Source: Treponema sp.
GTDB taxonomy: Bacteria > Spirochaetota > Spirochaetia > Treponematales > Breznakiellaceae
Reading direction: 5' to 3'
NCBI GenBank assembly: GCA_031283105.1
Contig: JAITCL010000068.1
Coordinates: forward strand, 1 to 43,603
DNA length: 43,603 nucleotides
Notes under the pieces: generated by a model
The model's input: the letters and a program-made list of their open reading frames with translations, nothing else
What the model was told of the DNA's origin: nothing
Database searches by the model: none
Made by a program: the position numbers and the translations under genes
Shown: one piece after another, positions 1 to 7,231 of the stretch
Position numbering within the stretch: the first letter of the stretch is position 1
Layout: every line of letters begins with the position of its first letter

Positions 1-386
1 CCCGGCGGGCTAAAGCTGGCCTCCTTTTTCCCGCCCCGGTTCCCTTGTCCGGGGGTGGGACGGGATGAATTTTCCCACCCCCCCCCCTTAACGGGGTGCA
101 GGGAATTTCCCCCCCCCCCCCCCCCATTACATAGACCAAATCAGCACGGCGGGCGCCCAACTAGTATCAGCGCCCGTAAGGGCGTTAATTGGACAAAATC
201 AACACGTTGTAGCCCCAATAAAGGTTTTCAAGACCAGAACAAGCAAGGGTTGCTTCAGCAACCCGTCAGGGCGCCGGCAAGTAACCGCACGGCGCACCCA
301 ACATATAACAAATCTTTCCCCTTTGTCACCTTTTCATTACTCAATTTTCTCATATCTCACGCAAAAAATACCACAGGAGGTAAATT
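1..386. other. Gene-free left edge with poly-C tracts and two hairpins
   Basis: I see no convincing gene here. The first 130 bases hold long cytosine runs (one of 17 C at 109-125), which may be an assembly-edge artefact. Two compact GC hairpins follow: CGCCC-GTAA-GGGCG at 171-184, with a GNRA-type loop, and GGGTTGC-TTCA-GCAACCC at 247-264. They may belong to a structured 5' leader of the lipoprotein gene that starts at 387, but that is inference. From about 364 the sequence reads into an AGGAGG ribosome binding site, and this last stretch is repeated almost exactly in front of the short copy at 2345. Confidence 0.5.
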
Positions 387-1511
387 ATGAAAAAGCAAAG
401 CTTTTTCGCGGTTTTGGCGGTTCTGGGAATTCTGTGCGCTTGCGCAAGCGGCGGTAAAACGAACACCGGAAAATCGGGTATAGTGGATTTGGATACCGCT
501 ATACAACAGGCAAGCAAGGAGATAAACGATTCTCTGGCTTCGGGAACCAAGGTGGCGCTGTTGAACTTCAGCTCTGATTCGGATGTTTTTTCCGATTACG
601 TGATTGAAGAAATGTCGATTGCTTTGGTGAAGGGCAAAAAACTTGTGGTGGTTGACCGCAAGGAGATAGACCTTATCCGCGGCGAGATGAATTTTCAAAT
701 GTCCGGCGAAGTAAGCGATGAATCCGCCCAGCAGATTGGCGCGATGCTCGGGGCACAGGCCATTGTTTCAGGTTCGATGGTCAATATGGGCGAAAGTTAC
801 CGCTTTAGAACCAAGGCGATAAATGTAATCAGCGCCGCCATTCAGACTTCATCGTCAATTAACGTGAAAGATGATTCGCAAATTAAGTACCTGTTGAGTC
901 AGGGCAAAAAGGGTTCAACACCGCAGACGGCTGCCGCAAAAGGCGGTACACAAGCGGTTCCTGCTCAGGCTGCTTCCGGTCAGGCCCAACCTGCCGCGCC
1001 CGCGGTACCGGCCTATAAAGTCGGCGACACCGGCCCTGCCGGCGGGCTTATCTTTTACGACAAGAAGAACAATTCAGGCGGCTGGCGTTATTTGGAAGCC
1101 GCGCCGGTAGAAGCGGAATTCCAAGCTGCTTTTATTATTCGTGGTACAACCGTAGAAGGTACACAAGAACTAATCGGGATCGGTAAACGGAACACACAGC
1201 TTATTGTTGAAAAATTCAGTCAAACGTCAGGGGAATGGGATACCGCGGCGCAGAAAGCCGATGACTTGGTGTTCAATAAATTTGATGACTGGTTTTTGCC
1301 CAGCAAAGCTGAATTGGATCAGATGTACGGGAACCTTAAACGGAAAAAACTTGGTGATTTCAAGGACGGGTGGTACTGGTCTTCTACAATGTATTCGTCG
1401 TCAGCTTCGAACTCGCCGTATGCGCAAGATTTCAGAGATGGAGAGATAAATACTAGAAGTTACGATAATAAATTTTACGTCCGTCCCATCCGGCAAGTTG
1501 CCGGGCAATAA
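387..1511 (+). CDS. Lipoprotein with CsgG/LpoB-like and DUF1566 (Lcl C-terminal) domains
   Basis: This is a 374-residue predicted lipoprotein. A signal peptide (MKKQSFFAVLAVLGILCAC) ends in a lipobox with Cys17 or Cys19 as the lipidated residue. Residues ~30-175 resemble the CsgG/FlgO/LpoB group (VALLNFSS, VVDRKEIDLI, GAQAIVSGSM). An Ala/Gln/Pro-rich linker covers ~180-210. The rest is the DUF1566 domain common in treponemes, starting GDTGPAGGLIFYD and ending in the WSST...FYVRPIRQV signature of a C-type-lectin-like fold. It probably acts in the periplasm or outer membrane; the ligand is unknown. The start has AGGAGG at good spacing and a strong hairpin terminator follows the gene. A remnant of a second copy, keeping only head and tail, lies at 2345-2461. 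Confidence 0.85.
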   Translation: MKKQSFFAVLAVLGILCACASGGKTNTGKSGIVDLDTAIQQASKEINDSLASGTKVALLNFSSDSDVFSDYVIEEMSIALVKGKKLVVVDRKEIDLIRGEMNFQMSGEVSDESAQQIGAMLGAQAIVSGSMVNMGESYRFRTKAINVISAAIQTSSSINVKDDSQIKYLLSQGKKGSTPQTAAAKGGTQAVPAQAASGQAQPAAPAVPAYKVGDTGPAGGLIFYDKKNNSGGWRYLEAAPVEAEFQAAFIIRGTTVEGTQELIGIGKRNTQLIVEKFSQTSGEWDTAAQKADDLVFNKFDDWFLPSKAELDQMYGNLKRKKLGDFKDGWYWSSTMYSSSASNSPYAQDFRDGEINTRSYDNKFYVRPIRQVAGQ

Positions 1512-1521
1512 GAGGCTGGTA

Positions 1522-1562
1522 ACCGCATAGAGCGCCGTACTCTATGCGGTAATTTATTTTTT
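1522..1562 (+). terminator. Intrinsic terminator after the DUF1566 lipoprotein
   Basis: A perfect 10-bp stem (CCGCATAGAG at 1523-1532 with CTCTATGCGG at 1540-1549, 7-base loop) is followed by a T-rich tract at 1553-1562. It sits 11 bases past the stop codon. Confidence 0.85.
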
Positions 1563-1575
1563 AAGGAGGATTGTT

Positions 1576-1674
1576 ATGAAAACTTATGAAGCCTTTTTAA
1601 CCAGAAATAATAATGACTTTGAATCAGGAACATGGAGTGGAGGCGTATGGGAAGCAAAATGGCAGAAACAATAA
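1576..1674 (+). CDS. Small ORF of 32 codons with a strong ribosome binding site, possibly a truncated gene
   Basis: An ATG at 1576 follows AAGGAGGA at ideal spacing and opens a 32-residue frame beginning MKTYEAFLTRNNNDFESG and rich in Trp near its end (TWSGGVWEAKW). I do not recognise the family. The good ribosome site with such a short frame suggests either a small leader peptide or the surviving 5' end of a longer gene whose remainder was lost. The AT-rich membrane protein gene starts 38 bases downstream in another frame. Confidence 0.4.
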   Translation: MKTYEAFLTRNNNDFESGTWSGGVWEAKWQKQ

Positions 1675-1712
1675 TTTATAAGATATACGCAGATATTAAA
1701 GTAAAGGTTATT

Positions 1713-2348
1713 ATGAAAAATAATAGACAAAAAGGTGATAAGCTTACAACAGTTGGTTTAATCGCATTAGTGGTATTCGGTGTTTTTAGTATTTTTATCG
1801 CAATAATACTTCATGAAAATTATAACACACATGGTTATTTTTTCTCATTATTGAGCGGTTTAATTATGGGTGGTTTTGGTCTACATTTTTTTATCATATA
1901 TTGTATAAATGAAAAATTCTACGGTTTTAAGAGGAGAATGTTAATTTCATTTGTGGTAAACTCTTTTCTTACGATAGCCCCAATAATGTTTATTTATAGT
2001 TATCCTAAAAGTTTAAGTAATTTCTGTATTCATATTTCATACTTGATTGTTATAATATTATTAATAATAATAACTTGTCGTTCCACAAAAATAGAAAATG
2101 GAGATGATATATCATTATTGAAAGCTACAAATTTGTTTCTTGTTTTTCTATTTACGGCAATAAAACTTTTAGGTAAAGATGCGAGCTTATTATATGAAAA
2201 TATAAGCATCTTAAAAAAAATAGACTCTTTAATAGACTTCCATTGTTTATTACCCATATCGGGGTTGTATGCCTTATATGAATTATTTGATAGAAAAAGC
2301 AAGGAAAAAGTACCAAAAGAAAAAAATACCACAGGAGGTAAATTATGA
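1713..2348 (+). CDS. AT-rich multi-pass membrane protein of unknown function
   Basis: A 211-residue hydrophobic protein with about five or six membrane segments (for example LIALVVFGVFSIFIAII and YLIVIILLIIITC) and a charged C-terminus. I know no family for it. I prefer the ATG at 1713 (MKNNRQKGDK, with AAAGG upstream); the frame is open back to 1632, which would add 27 residues that look like non-coding read-through. The gene is much richer in A+T than its neighbours, a sign of transfer. Its last codons (GGKL) and TGA run through the ribosome site of the next tiny gene and overlap that ATG as ATGA, so the junction may have formed when the lipoprotein fragment was fused downstream. Confidence 0.6.
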   Translation: MKNNRQKGDKLTTVGLIALVVFGVFSIFIAIILHENYNTHGYFFSLLSGLIMGGFGLHFFIIYCINEKFYGFKRRMLISFVVNSFLTIAPIMFIYSYPKSLSNFCIHISYLIVIILLIIITCRSTKIENGDDISLLKATNLFLVFLFTAIKLLGKDASLLYENISILKKIDSLIDFHCLLPISGLYALYELFDRKSKEKVPKEKNTTGGKL

Positions 2349-2461
2349 AAAAGCACGGCTTTTTCGCGGTTTTGGCGGTTCTGGGAATTCTGTGCGCTTG
2401 CGCAAGCGGCGGAAAGAAATATCGTTATTACGTCCGCCCCATCCGGCAAGTTGCCGGGTAA
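2345..2461 (+). pseudogene. 38-codon head-to-tail remnant of the DUF1566 lipoprotein
   Basis: From about 2325 the DNA nearly repeats the ribosome site, signal peptide and lipobox of the lipoprotein at 387, with identity through the codons for ACASGG. It then jumps in frame to the last ten codons of that gene (YVRPIRQVAG) and stops at TAA. The product would be a 38-residue mini-lipoprotein of which about 20 residues remain after lipidation. CsgG-like domain, linker and most of DUF1566 are missing. Either this is a deletion scar that happens to be in frame, or a small lipoprotein kept by selection. AAGGAGG of the next gene follows five bases later. Confidence 0.75.
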
Positions 2462-2478
2462 TAATTAAGGAGGATGGT

Positions 2479-2850
2479 ATGGGTGAAAATACTGTTGATA
2501 TAGGAGGCGCCCTTAAAAAGGCGTTCCCTTCGCTGGTGATGTTTGTCATTGGTTTCATTATTACCTATGAAGTTCTTGAAGAGCGTAATATATTCTATTG
2601 TGTTATATTTGGCTGGCTTTTTGGGGGAACTATATGGGGTTGGTTTCTTTCCGCAAAATGGTTTCCCAGCTCTGACACGGTTGATACCAGTTCTATGTGG
2701 TATGCAATCAGATTTTTTTTGAGGATTGCTACAGCCATTGTGGTTGGAATAGTTGCAATGCCCATAGAGATAGGCAGATTAATCATGGCTATTGTCAAGG
2801 CAAAACAAGAGAGGGATTTGGCAAAAGCCAAAAGGGCTGAAAACGAGTAG
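2479..2850 (+). CDS. Small membrane protein of unknown function
   Basis: A 123-residue protein that starts at the ATG at 2479, eight bases after AAGGAGG; the upstream open frame from 2269 is read-through. It has two to three hydrophobic segments (SLVMFVIGFIITYEV, FGWLFGGTIWGWFLSA, IATAIVVGIVAMPIEIG) and ends in a charged helix (AKQERDLAKAKRAENE). I do not recognise the family. It lies between the lipoprotein remnant and an LPP20-type lipoprotein and may be co-transcribed with one or both. Confidence 0.6.
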   Translation: MGENTVDIGGALKKAFPSLVMFVIGFIITYEVLEERNIFYCVIFGWLFGGTIWGWFLSAKWFPSSDTVDTSSMWYAIRFFLRIATAIVVGIVAMPIEIGRLIMAIVKAKQERDLAKAKRAENE

Positions 2851-2901
2851 GCGGCAGACACCATGTGCTAATTTAGGGTTTTTTACCACATATAGTACCA
2901 A

Positions 2902-2921
2902 ACAAAGACGTATGTCTTTGT
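2902..2921. other. Perfect 8-bp hairpin upstream of the LPP20 lipoprotein
   Basis: ACAAAGAC-GTAT-GTCTTTGT is a perfect inverted repeat. On the plus strand it is followed by A rather than T residues, so it is not a plus-strand terminator. It could be an operator or a structured leader for the gene at 2945. Confidence 0.4.
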
Positions 2922-2944
2922 AAAAAACGGCAAGGAGTATTGTT

Positions 2945-3565
2945 ATGAAAAAGATTATCGGAGTTACGGTAGCGCTGTGTTTTGTGTTGGGTTTTGCGGG
3001 CTGTGGTTCCAGTCCAAAAACCGCAGCTGCAACTACCACCACTACTACCACTACAACTGCGGCGAGTAAGCCCGAGCGAAGAATTGGCGGCGCTGTTCCG
3101 CAGTTTGTCAAAGATGCACTCAAGAGAACCCCGGAAGACGCGCTGGTAGGCATCGGTACCGCGCGGGCGGCGTCGCTCAGCCTTGCGCGGACTACGGCGG
3201 CAACCCGCGCTCGTGCGGAAATTTCCCGCCAGATGAATACCATGATTCAGGATATGGTGAGGGATTATTCCGCCGGCAGTGAAGTTGATCCCAAGGCGGC
3301 GCTCTCATTTCAGGAGAACATTACGGTAGCGCTTTCCAAATCAACCCTTACCGGTTCCTCTATTGTCGAGGAAGATCAGGATGATAACGGCAACTATTGG
3401 GTAGTGGTTATGCTGAGCAAAATAAATACGGTTACCGAAATCAATCAGGCTCAGGCCGCCGCCCGGCTGGCTGTTCCGGCAATGGCTTCTTTTAGCGCCG
3501 AAGACCGAATGAATGCTGCCTTTGACCGTGCCTACGCATCGGAACTCGGCGTCGGCGACCGGTAG
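2945..3565 (+). CDS. LPP20-family lipoprotein with a poly-threonine linker
   Basis: This is a 206-residue lipoprotein. The signal peptide ends in FAGC, so Cys20 is the predicted lipid anchor, and a run of Thr/Ala (residues ~26-40) tethers the folded part. Residues ~55-195 show the LPP20 pattern: ALVGIGTARAASLSLARTTAATRAR, a helix that keeps alternating Ala/Arg, then NYWVVVMLSK. Distant paralogs lie at 40779 and 41571. LPP20 proteins are envelope lipoproteins of unknown biochemical role in several Gram-negatives; that is family knowledge. AAGGAG precedes the ATG and a hairpin terminator follows the stop. Confidence 0.8.
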   Translation: MKKIIGVTVALCFVLGFAGCGSSPKTAAATTTTTTTTTAASKPERRIGGAVPQFVKDALKRTPEDALVGIGTARAASLSLARTTAATRARAEISRQMNTMIQDMVRDYSAGSEVDPKAALSFQENITVALSKSTLTGSSIVEEDQDDNGNYWVVVMLSKINTVTEINQAQAAARLAVPAMASFSAEDRMNAAFDRAYASELGVGDR

Positions 3566-3571
3566 TCGTTG

Positions 3572-3611
3572 AAAACAACAGGATGGGGCGGGACTTCATC
3601 CTGTTTGTTTT
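3572..3611 (+). terminator. Intrinsic terminator after the LPP20 lipoprotein
   Basis: AACAGGATG (3577-3585) pairs perfectly with CATCCTGTT (3597-3605), with further A/T pairing outside, and is followed by TGTTTT. Confidence 0.75.
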
Positions 3612-3650
3612 ACCCCTCACTGCCGCGTCCTGTTAGGCGATGATTGACTT

Positions 3651-3956
3651 TTATACTCTTAATAAAATCTCTTCTTTAACTCTTTTTATATTGGCTTTTG
3701 GAAATGTTTTTATTTCCAATCCCATTCCAAGACTATTTAAATATTCAATTAATGTCGATATCCTAATATCTTTTCTCTTTTCAAGTCGGGAAATTGATGT
3801 TTGACTAAAACCGTCAAATTCATTTTGTTTTTTTCCTAATTTCTCCCGTAATTGACCAAGTCTTACAGTCAATATTTCCTGTTCTGCCATCAAGCGTGAA
3901 CGGGCTACAGCTTCCGGGGTCATTTTTGATTCCATCATTTTTATTGCGTCATGCAT
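3651..3956 (-). CDS. HigA-like XRE antitoxin
   Basis: A 101-residue helix-turn-helix protein. The start chosen is the ATG at 3956 (MHDAIKMM), behind GGAGGGA; the frame is open further upstream only because it crosses the toxin end. An HTH lies in the middle (LREKLGKKQNEFDGFSQTSI, then SRLEKRKDIRISTLIEYLNSLG), as in HigA/XRE antitoxins. It overlaps the toxin gene by eight bases, typical of coupled toxin-antitoxin pairs in toxin-first order. It would neutralise the toxin and repress the shared promoter. Confidence 0.8.
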   Translation of the reverse strand: MHDAIKMMESKMTPEAVARSRLMAEQEILTVRLGQLREKLGKKQNEFDGFSQTSISRLEKRKDIRISTLIEYLNSLGMGLEIKTFPKANIKRVKEEILLRV

Positions 3957-4308
3957 TTTTTCCCTCCAATATTTCAGGATATTTATCAATCAAATCTTCT
4001 GCCTGCCTGATTAATTTTGCGTAAAAATCATCTTTATTTTTACCTTTTTTATTTCCTCCGATTATTAACCAACAATTACGATTTTTATTAAAACAAAATA
4101 GTATTCTAAAAACAGTATTTTTAAATTTTATTCTTAATTCTTTTAAGTTTTTATATTTTGAGCCATGAATAGTATCAACATAAGGTCTACCCAATTGTGG
4201 ACCAAATTCCGAAAGTAAAATGACTTTTGCATTTATAACCATTTTATTTTCATCTTCTTGAAGCGAAAACCAGTCTTCATATTCCTGGGTATATTCAATA
4301 GGCCACAC
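3949..4308 (-). CDS. HigB/RelE-like toxin (Gp49 family)
   Basis: A ~119-residue protein of the RelE/HigB Gp49-like family: IEYTQEYEDWF at the start, GPQLGRPYVDTIHGSKYKNLKELR in the centre, FRILFCFNKNRNCWLIIGGNKKG, and a charged helical end. Such toxins cut mRNA at the ribosome. There is no ATG. I prefer the GTG at 4308 because a TTGACA-N17-CATATT promoter ends seven bases before it, matching other leaderless genes here; a TTG at 4317 is the alternative but overlaps the -10. It is AT-rich relative to the neighbouring permease. Confidence 0.75.
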   Translation of the reverse strand: MWPIEYTQEYEDWFSLQEDENKMVINAKVILLSEFGPQLGRPYVDTIHGSKYKNLKELRIKFKNTVFRILFCFNKNRNCWLIIGGNKKGKNKDDFYAKLIRQAEDLIDKYPEILEGKNA

Positions 4309-4315
4309 ATGTTTC

Positions 4316-4344
4316 AATATGACTTATTGTGCATATTATGTCAA
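4316..4344 (-). promoter_or_regulatory. Promoter of the higBA pair, leaderless type
   Basis: On the minus strand TTGACA (4344-4339) is separated by 17 bases from CATATT (4321-4316). The GTG start of the toxin lies seven bases further on, so the transcript would begin at or next to the start codon. Confidence 0.6.
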
Positions 4345-4374
4345 GTTTATTTTTCCCGCTGAAAAGTCGAGATA

Positions 4375-4414
4375 CCCAGCGCCTAAATTCTTGGGTGTTG
4401 GGTTAGGTGCTGGG
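4375..4414. repeat. 12-bp inverted repeat upstream of uraA
   Basis: CCCAGCGCCTAA (4375-4386) pairs with TTAGGTGCTGGG (4403-4414) with one G-T mismatch and a 16-base loop that itself carries TTGGGTGTTGGG. There is no T tract, so it is not a normal terminator. It sits just upstream of a TATACT (4435-4440) that may serve uraA. It could be an operator, or one of the low-complexity spacer repeats found elsewhere in this window. Confidence 0.5.
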
Positions 4415-4469
4415 CATAAACTGCTTTTCTGGTGTATACTGAAAAAACTAACGAATCGGAGGTAATTAT

Positions 4470-5768
4470 ATGGCTCATAGAGAAATTCTTCGTCCAAATG
4501 ACAGACCCGACCTGGGATATTGGATACCCCTTTCCTTTCAGCATGTATTTGCCATGTTTGGGGCGACTATTTTGGTTCCCATTTTGACCGGTTTGGATCC
4601 GGCAACCGCGCTGTTTACCGCAGGAACCGGAACTTTAATCTACATTCTTTGTACCGGCGCCAAAGTTCCCGCTTTTTTGGGATCTTCATTTGCCTTTATT
4701 CCGCCTTTAATCGCTATCTCGGCAAGCCACGGGGTTTCCTACGCGCTGGGCGGCGCGGTGGTGGCAGGTTTGTTTTACTGCCTTGTCGGGTTTATCATTC
4801 GCTTTGCCGGCACCAGGTGGCTGGACAGAGCATTGCCGCCGGTGGTCATCGGCTCGGTAATCGTGGTTATCGGCCTTAATCTGGCGCCTGTTGCCATGAA
4901 CATGGCAATGTTAACAGATACGAATAATCCAAATACATACAGCCTGGCATACATTTCCATTGCCGTAGTGACGCTGGGCATAACCATTGCCGCAAATATT
5001 TTGTTTAAGGGTTTTTTCAGCAGTATTCCGATTCTGTTTGGCCTGATAGCGGGGTATGTCTTTGCCCTTATCATGGGCCGTTTCTTTCCCGCCTATGCGG
5101 TTATTAATTTTCAAATGGTGAAGGATGCCCCCTGGTTTGGGCTGCCAACTTTCCATGCTCCCAGTTTCAGTTTTGTACCAATCCTGACTTTTGTGATTGT
5201 TTCCCTTGCAACGATCTGTGAACATCTGGGCGATACGCTGGTAACGAGCAAAATTGTCGGGCAGGATTTTTACAAAAACCCCGGCCTTCACCGCACCCTT
5301 GCCGGCGACGGTCTTGCTACAACCTGGGCCGCGCTCTGGGGCGGGCCGCCCAACACCACCTACGGTGAAAATATCGGCGTTATGGCAATTACCCGCGTTT
5401 ATTCGGTGTGGGTTATTGGCGGTGCGGCGGTCATTGCCATGCTGCTTTCGTTCTTCCGAAAATTCGGCGCGCTGATTCAGACAATTCCCACGCCGGTTCT
5501 CGGCGGCATATCCATGCTGCTCTTTGGCATAATCGCCTCAAGCGGTCTGCGCACCCTTGTTGAAAGCGGCGTGGATTATCGGGACAAACGCAACCTGACC
5601 ATTTCCTCGGTCATTTTGGTGATTGGCATTGGCGGCGGCAGACTTGCTTTCAATTTTACGAAAGACCTCCGTTTTGAACTTGCCGGCATTGCCCTTGCCA
5701 CTGTTGTGGGAATAATTCTTAACCTGATTTTCCCGCTCAGCAAGAAAACGGCCAAAATGGATTCGTAA
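4470..5768 (+). CDS. uraA: Uracil permease (NCS2 / UraA family)
   Basis: A 432-residue inner-membrane nucleobase:H+ symporter of the NCS2 family, close in length to UraA (429). Seen are the N-terminal QHVFAMFGATILVP segment, the FLGSSFAFIPP motif of the substrate-binding half-helix, ATICEHLGDTLVTSKIVGQD carrying the conserved Glu of the uracil site, and GGPPNTTYGENIG in the second half-helix. These point to uracil rather than xanthine. About 12-14 hydrophobic segments are present. The ATG at 4470 follows CGGAGG. No other pyrimidine gene lies nearby, so it appears to be a stand-alone salvage gene. Confidence 0.9.
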   Translation: MAHREILRPNDRPDLGYWIPLSFQHVFAMFGATILVPILTGLDPATALFTAGTGTLIYILCTGAKVPAFLGSSFAFIPPLIAISASHGVSYALGGAVVAGLFYCLVGFIIRFAGTRWLDRALPPVVIGSVIVVIGLNLAPVAMNMAMLTDTNNPNTYSLAYISIAVVTLGITIAANILFKGFFSSIPILFGLIAGYVFALIMGRFFPAYAVINFQMVKDAPWFGLPTFHAPSFSFVPILTFVIVSLATICEHLGDTLVTSKIVGQDFYKNPGLHRTLAGDGLATTWAALWGGPPNTTYGENIGVMAITRVYSVWVIGGAAVIAMLLSFFRKFGALIQTIPTPVLGGISMLLFGIIASSGLRTLVESGVDYRDKRNLTISSVILVIGIGGGRLAFNFTKDLRFELAGIALATVVGIILNLIFPLSKKTAKMDS

Positions 5769-5825
5769 TAGTTGACTGGAAGGCGGGGGTTATTCTTCGC
5801 TATATACGTTTATCTAAGAATTTTT

Positions 5826-5905
5826 ACCACGGAGTACACGGAGAACACGGAGGAAGAAAAGATTGTCGTACCAAAACTCCGTGGTACTCCGTGACCTCCG
5901 TGGTT
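5826..5905. repeat. Inverted ACGGAG/CTCCGTG spacer repeat
   Basis: Left arm 5826-5853 repeats a 9-base unit around ACACGGAG three times. The right arm 5877-5905 is its inverted form (CTCCGTGGTACTCCGTGACC then TCCGTGG). Together they would fold into a long hairpin between uraA and pepT. Single-arm copies occur at 21339-21367 and 23781-23799. The pattern is a widespread low-complexity intergenic repeat of unknown role; here it could also act as a transcription barrier. Confidence 0.75.
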
Positions 5906-5934
5906 AATTTCTTACTTATTGGACGTACCCTTCA

Positions 5935-5963
5935 TTGAAAAAATCCCTTTTTCCAGCCATACT
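5935..5963 (+). promoter_or_regulatory. Candidate leaderless promoter of pepT
   Basis: TTGAAA (5935-5940), 17 bases, CATACT (5958-5963), then six bases to the ATG at 5970. No ribosome site is present. Confidence 0.5.
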
Positions 5964-5969
5964 GTCAAC

Positions 5970-7229
5970 ATGGAAAGCCCCGTAAAGAAAATCGCGGATC
6001 AGGAACTTGAAACGCTGCTGGTTCCCCGGTTCATGAACTATGTCCGTTACTGGACAGAAAGCGACCGCCATATTGAAACAACGCCCTCTACTTTGGGGCA
6101 GTGGGATTTGGCGCGGGCGCTGCAAGATGAATTATTGGGACTGGGCGTTAAAGAAGTTGAATTGACTCCCCACTGTTATGTAATTGCCCGCATTCCGCCG
6201 GGCGAAGGCAGGGAGCATATTCCTTCTGTTGGGTTTCTTGCCCATATTGATACGGCAAGCGATGTTTCCGGGAAAGATGTTAAGCCGCAGTTGGTGCGTG
6301 ATTATAACGGAGAGAAGATTCAGCTTTCGGGCGGTTTGATGCTTGATCCGGCGCGGGAGACGGGGTTGGCGGCGCAGAAAGGCAATGCCATCATTCACTC
6401 GAATGGCGATACCCTGCTGGGCGCTGATGACAAGGCGGGCATTGCGGAAATTATGGCAGCGATTGAGTGCCTTTTGAATCACCCTGAAATACCACACGGC
6501 CCCGTGGAAATTATTTTTTCGCCCGATGAGGAAACCGGCAAAGGGCTGCCCGAATTCCCTTTGGAAAAAATCAAGTCCGCCGTGTGTTACACTCTGGACG
6601 GCGGCCCGATGGGAGAAATTGAAACTGAATGTTTTAACGCGTGGAAGGCCGATGTTGAGTTTCGGGGCAAGGTTATCCATATCGGCGCGGCGCGGGGCAT
6701 TTTGGCGAATGCCGCGCTCATGGCCGCTTCTTTTACGGTGATGCTGCCCCGCTCGGAAAGCCCGGAGGCAACTGACGGCTACTACGGCTATTACTGTCCT
6801 ATGGAATTGTCCGGCGATTTGGAAAGCGCCCATGTGGAAATTTTTCTGCGGGATTTTGAAAGCGACGGCATTCAGTGGCGGCTTGCCGCGCTGGAAACAA
6901 TAGCCAAAACGGTGGAGGCGCAGTTTCCCGGCGGGCAGGTTATTGTTAAATCAAGCCCGCAATATTATAATATGAAGGAAAAGATTGACGGACAACCACA
7001 GGCGCTGGGGCGGCTGAAAACAGCGCTGGACAATATTGGCATTGAATGGCGGCTTAAGCCCATACGGGGCGGGACTGACGGTTCGCGCCTGACCGAACTG
7101 GGAATCCCCACCCCGAATATTTTTACCGGCGGAAGGAATTTTCACAGCCGGCTGGAGTGGGTGAGCGTCAGCGAAATGTGCGCCGCCTGTAGGGTTGTTA
7201 TAGAATTAATCAGGCTGTGGGGAGAATGA
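5970..7229 (+). CDS. pepT: Peptidase T, tripeptide aminopeptidase (M20)
   Basis: A ~419-residue cytosolic metallopeptidase that removes the N-terminal residue from tripeptides. All metal-site motifs are visible: GFLAHIDTASD, GDTLLGADDKAG, the catalytic Glu in FSPDEETGKG, YTLDGGPMGEIE, and FTGGRNFHSRLEW near the end; the dimerisation lid domain is in between. Length fits the family (about 410). I choose the ATG at 5970 because a promoter-like TTGAAA-N17-CATACT ends six bases before it and because PepT begins near LETLLVPRFMNYV; a TTG at 5919 would add 17 residues inside the promoter. The acyltransferase gene follows after two bases. Confidence 0.9.
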   Translation: MESPVKKIADQELETLLVPRFMNYVRYWTESDRHIETTPSTLGQWDLARALQDELLGLGVKEVELTPHCYVIARIPPGEGREHIPSVGFLAHIDTASDVSGKDVKPQLVRDYNGEKIQLSGGLMLDPARETGLAAQKGNAIIHSNGDTLLGADDKAGIAEIMAAIECLLNHPEIPHGPVEIIFSPDEETGKGLPEFPLEKIKSAVCYTLDGGPMGEIETECFNAWKADVEFRGKVIHIGAARGILANAALMAASFTVMLPRSESPEATDGYYGYYCPMELSGDLESAHVEIFLRDFESDGIQWRLAALETIAKTVEAQFPGGQVIVKSSPQYYNMKEKIDGQPQALGRLKTALDNIGIEWRLKPIRGGTDGSRLTELGIPTPNIFTGGRNFHSRLEWVSVSEMCAACRVVIELIRLWGE

Positions 7230-7231
7230 AG

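Noticed and set aside
55-390. Open frame of 111 codons at the left edge
   Set aside because: It is made of translated poly-C and hairpins and ends in the ribosome site of the real gene; no family resemblance.
1390-2461. Diversity-generating retroelement with variable repeats at the DUF1566 ends
   Set aside because: The C-type-lectin-like tail fits a target protein, but there is no reverse transcriptase or template repeat, and the two tails differ by few scattered bases.
2902-2921. Terminator of the membrane protein gene at 2479
   Set aside because: The hairpin is followed by A residues on the plus strand, not T.
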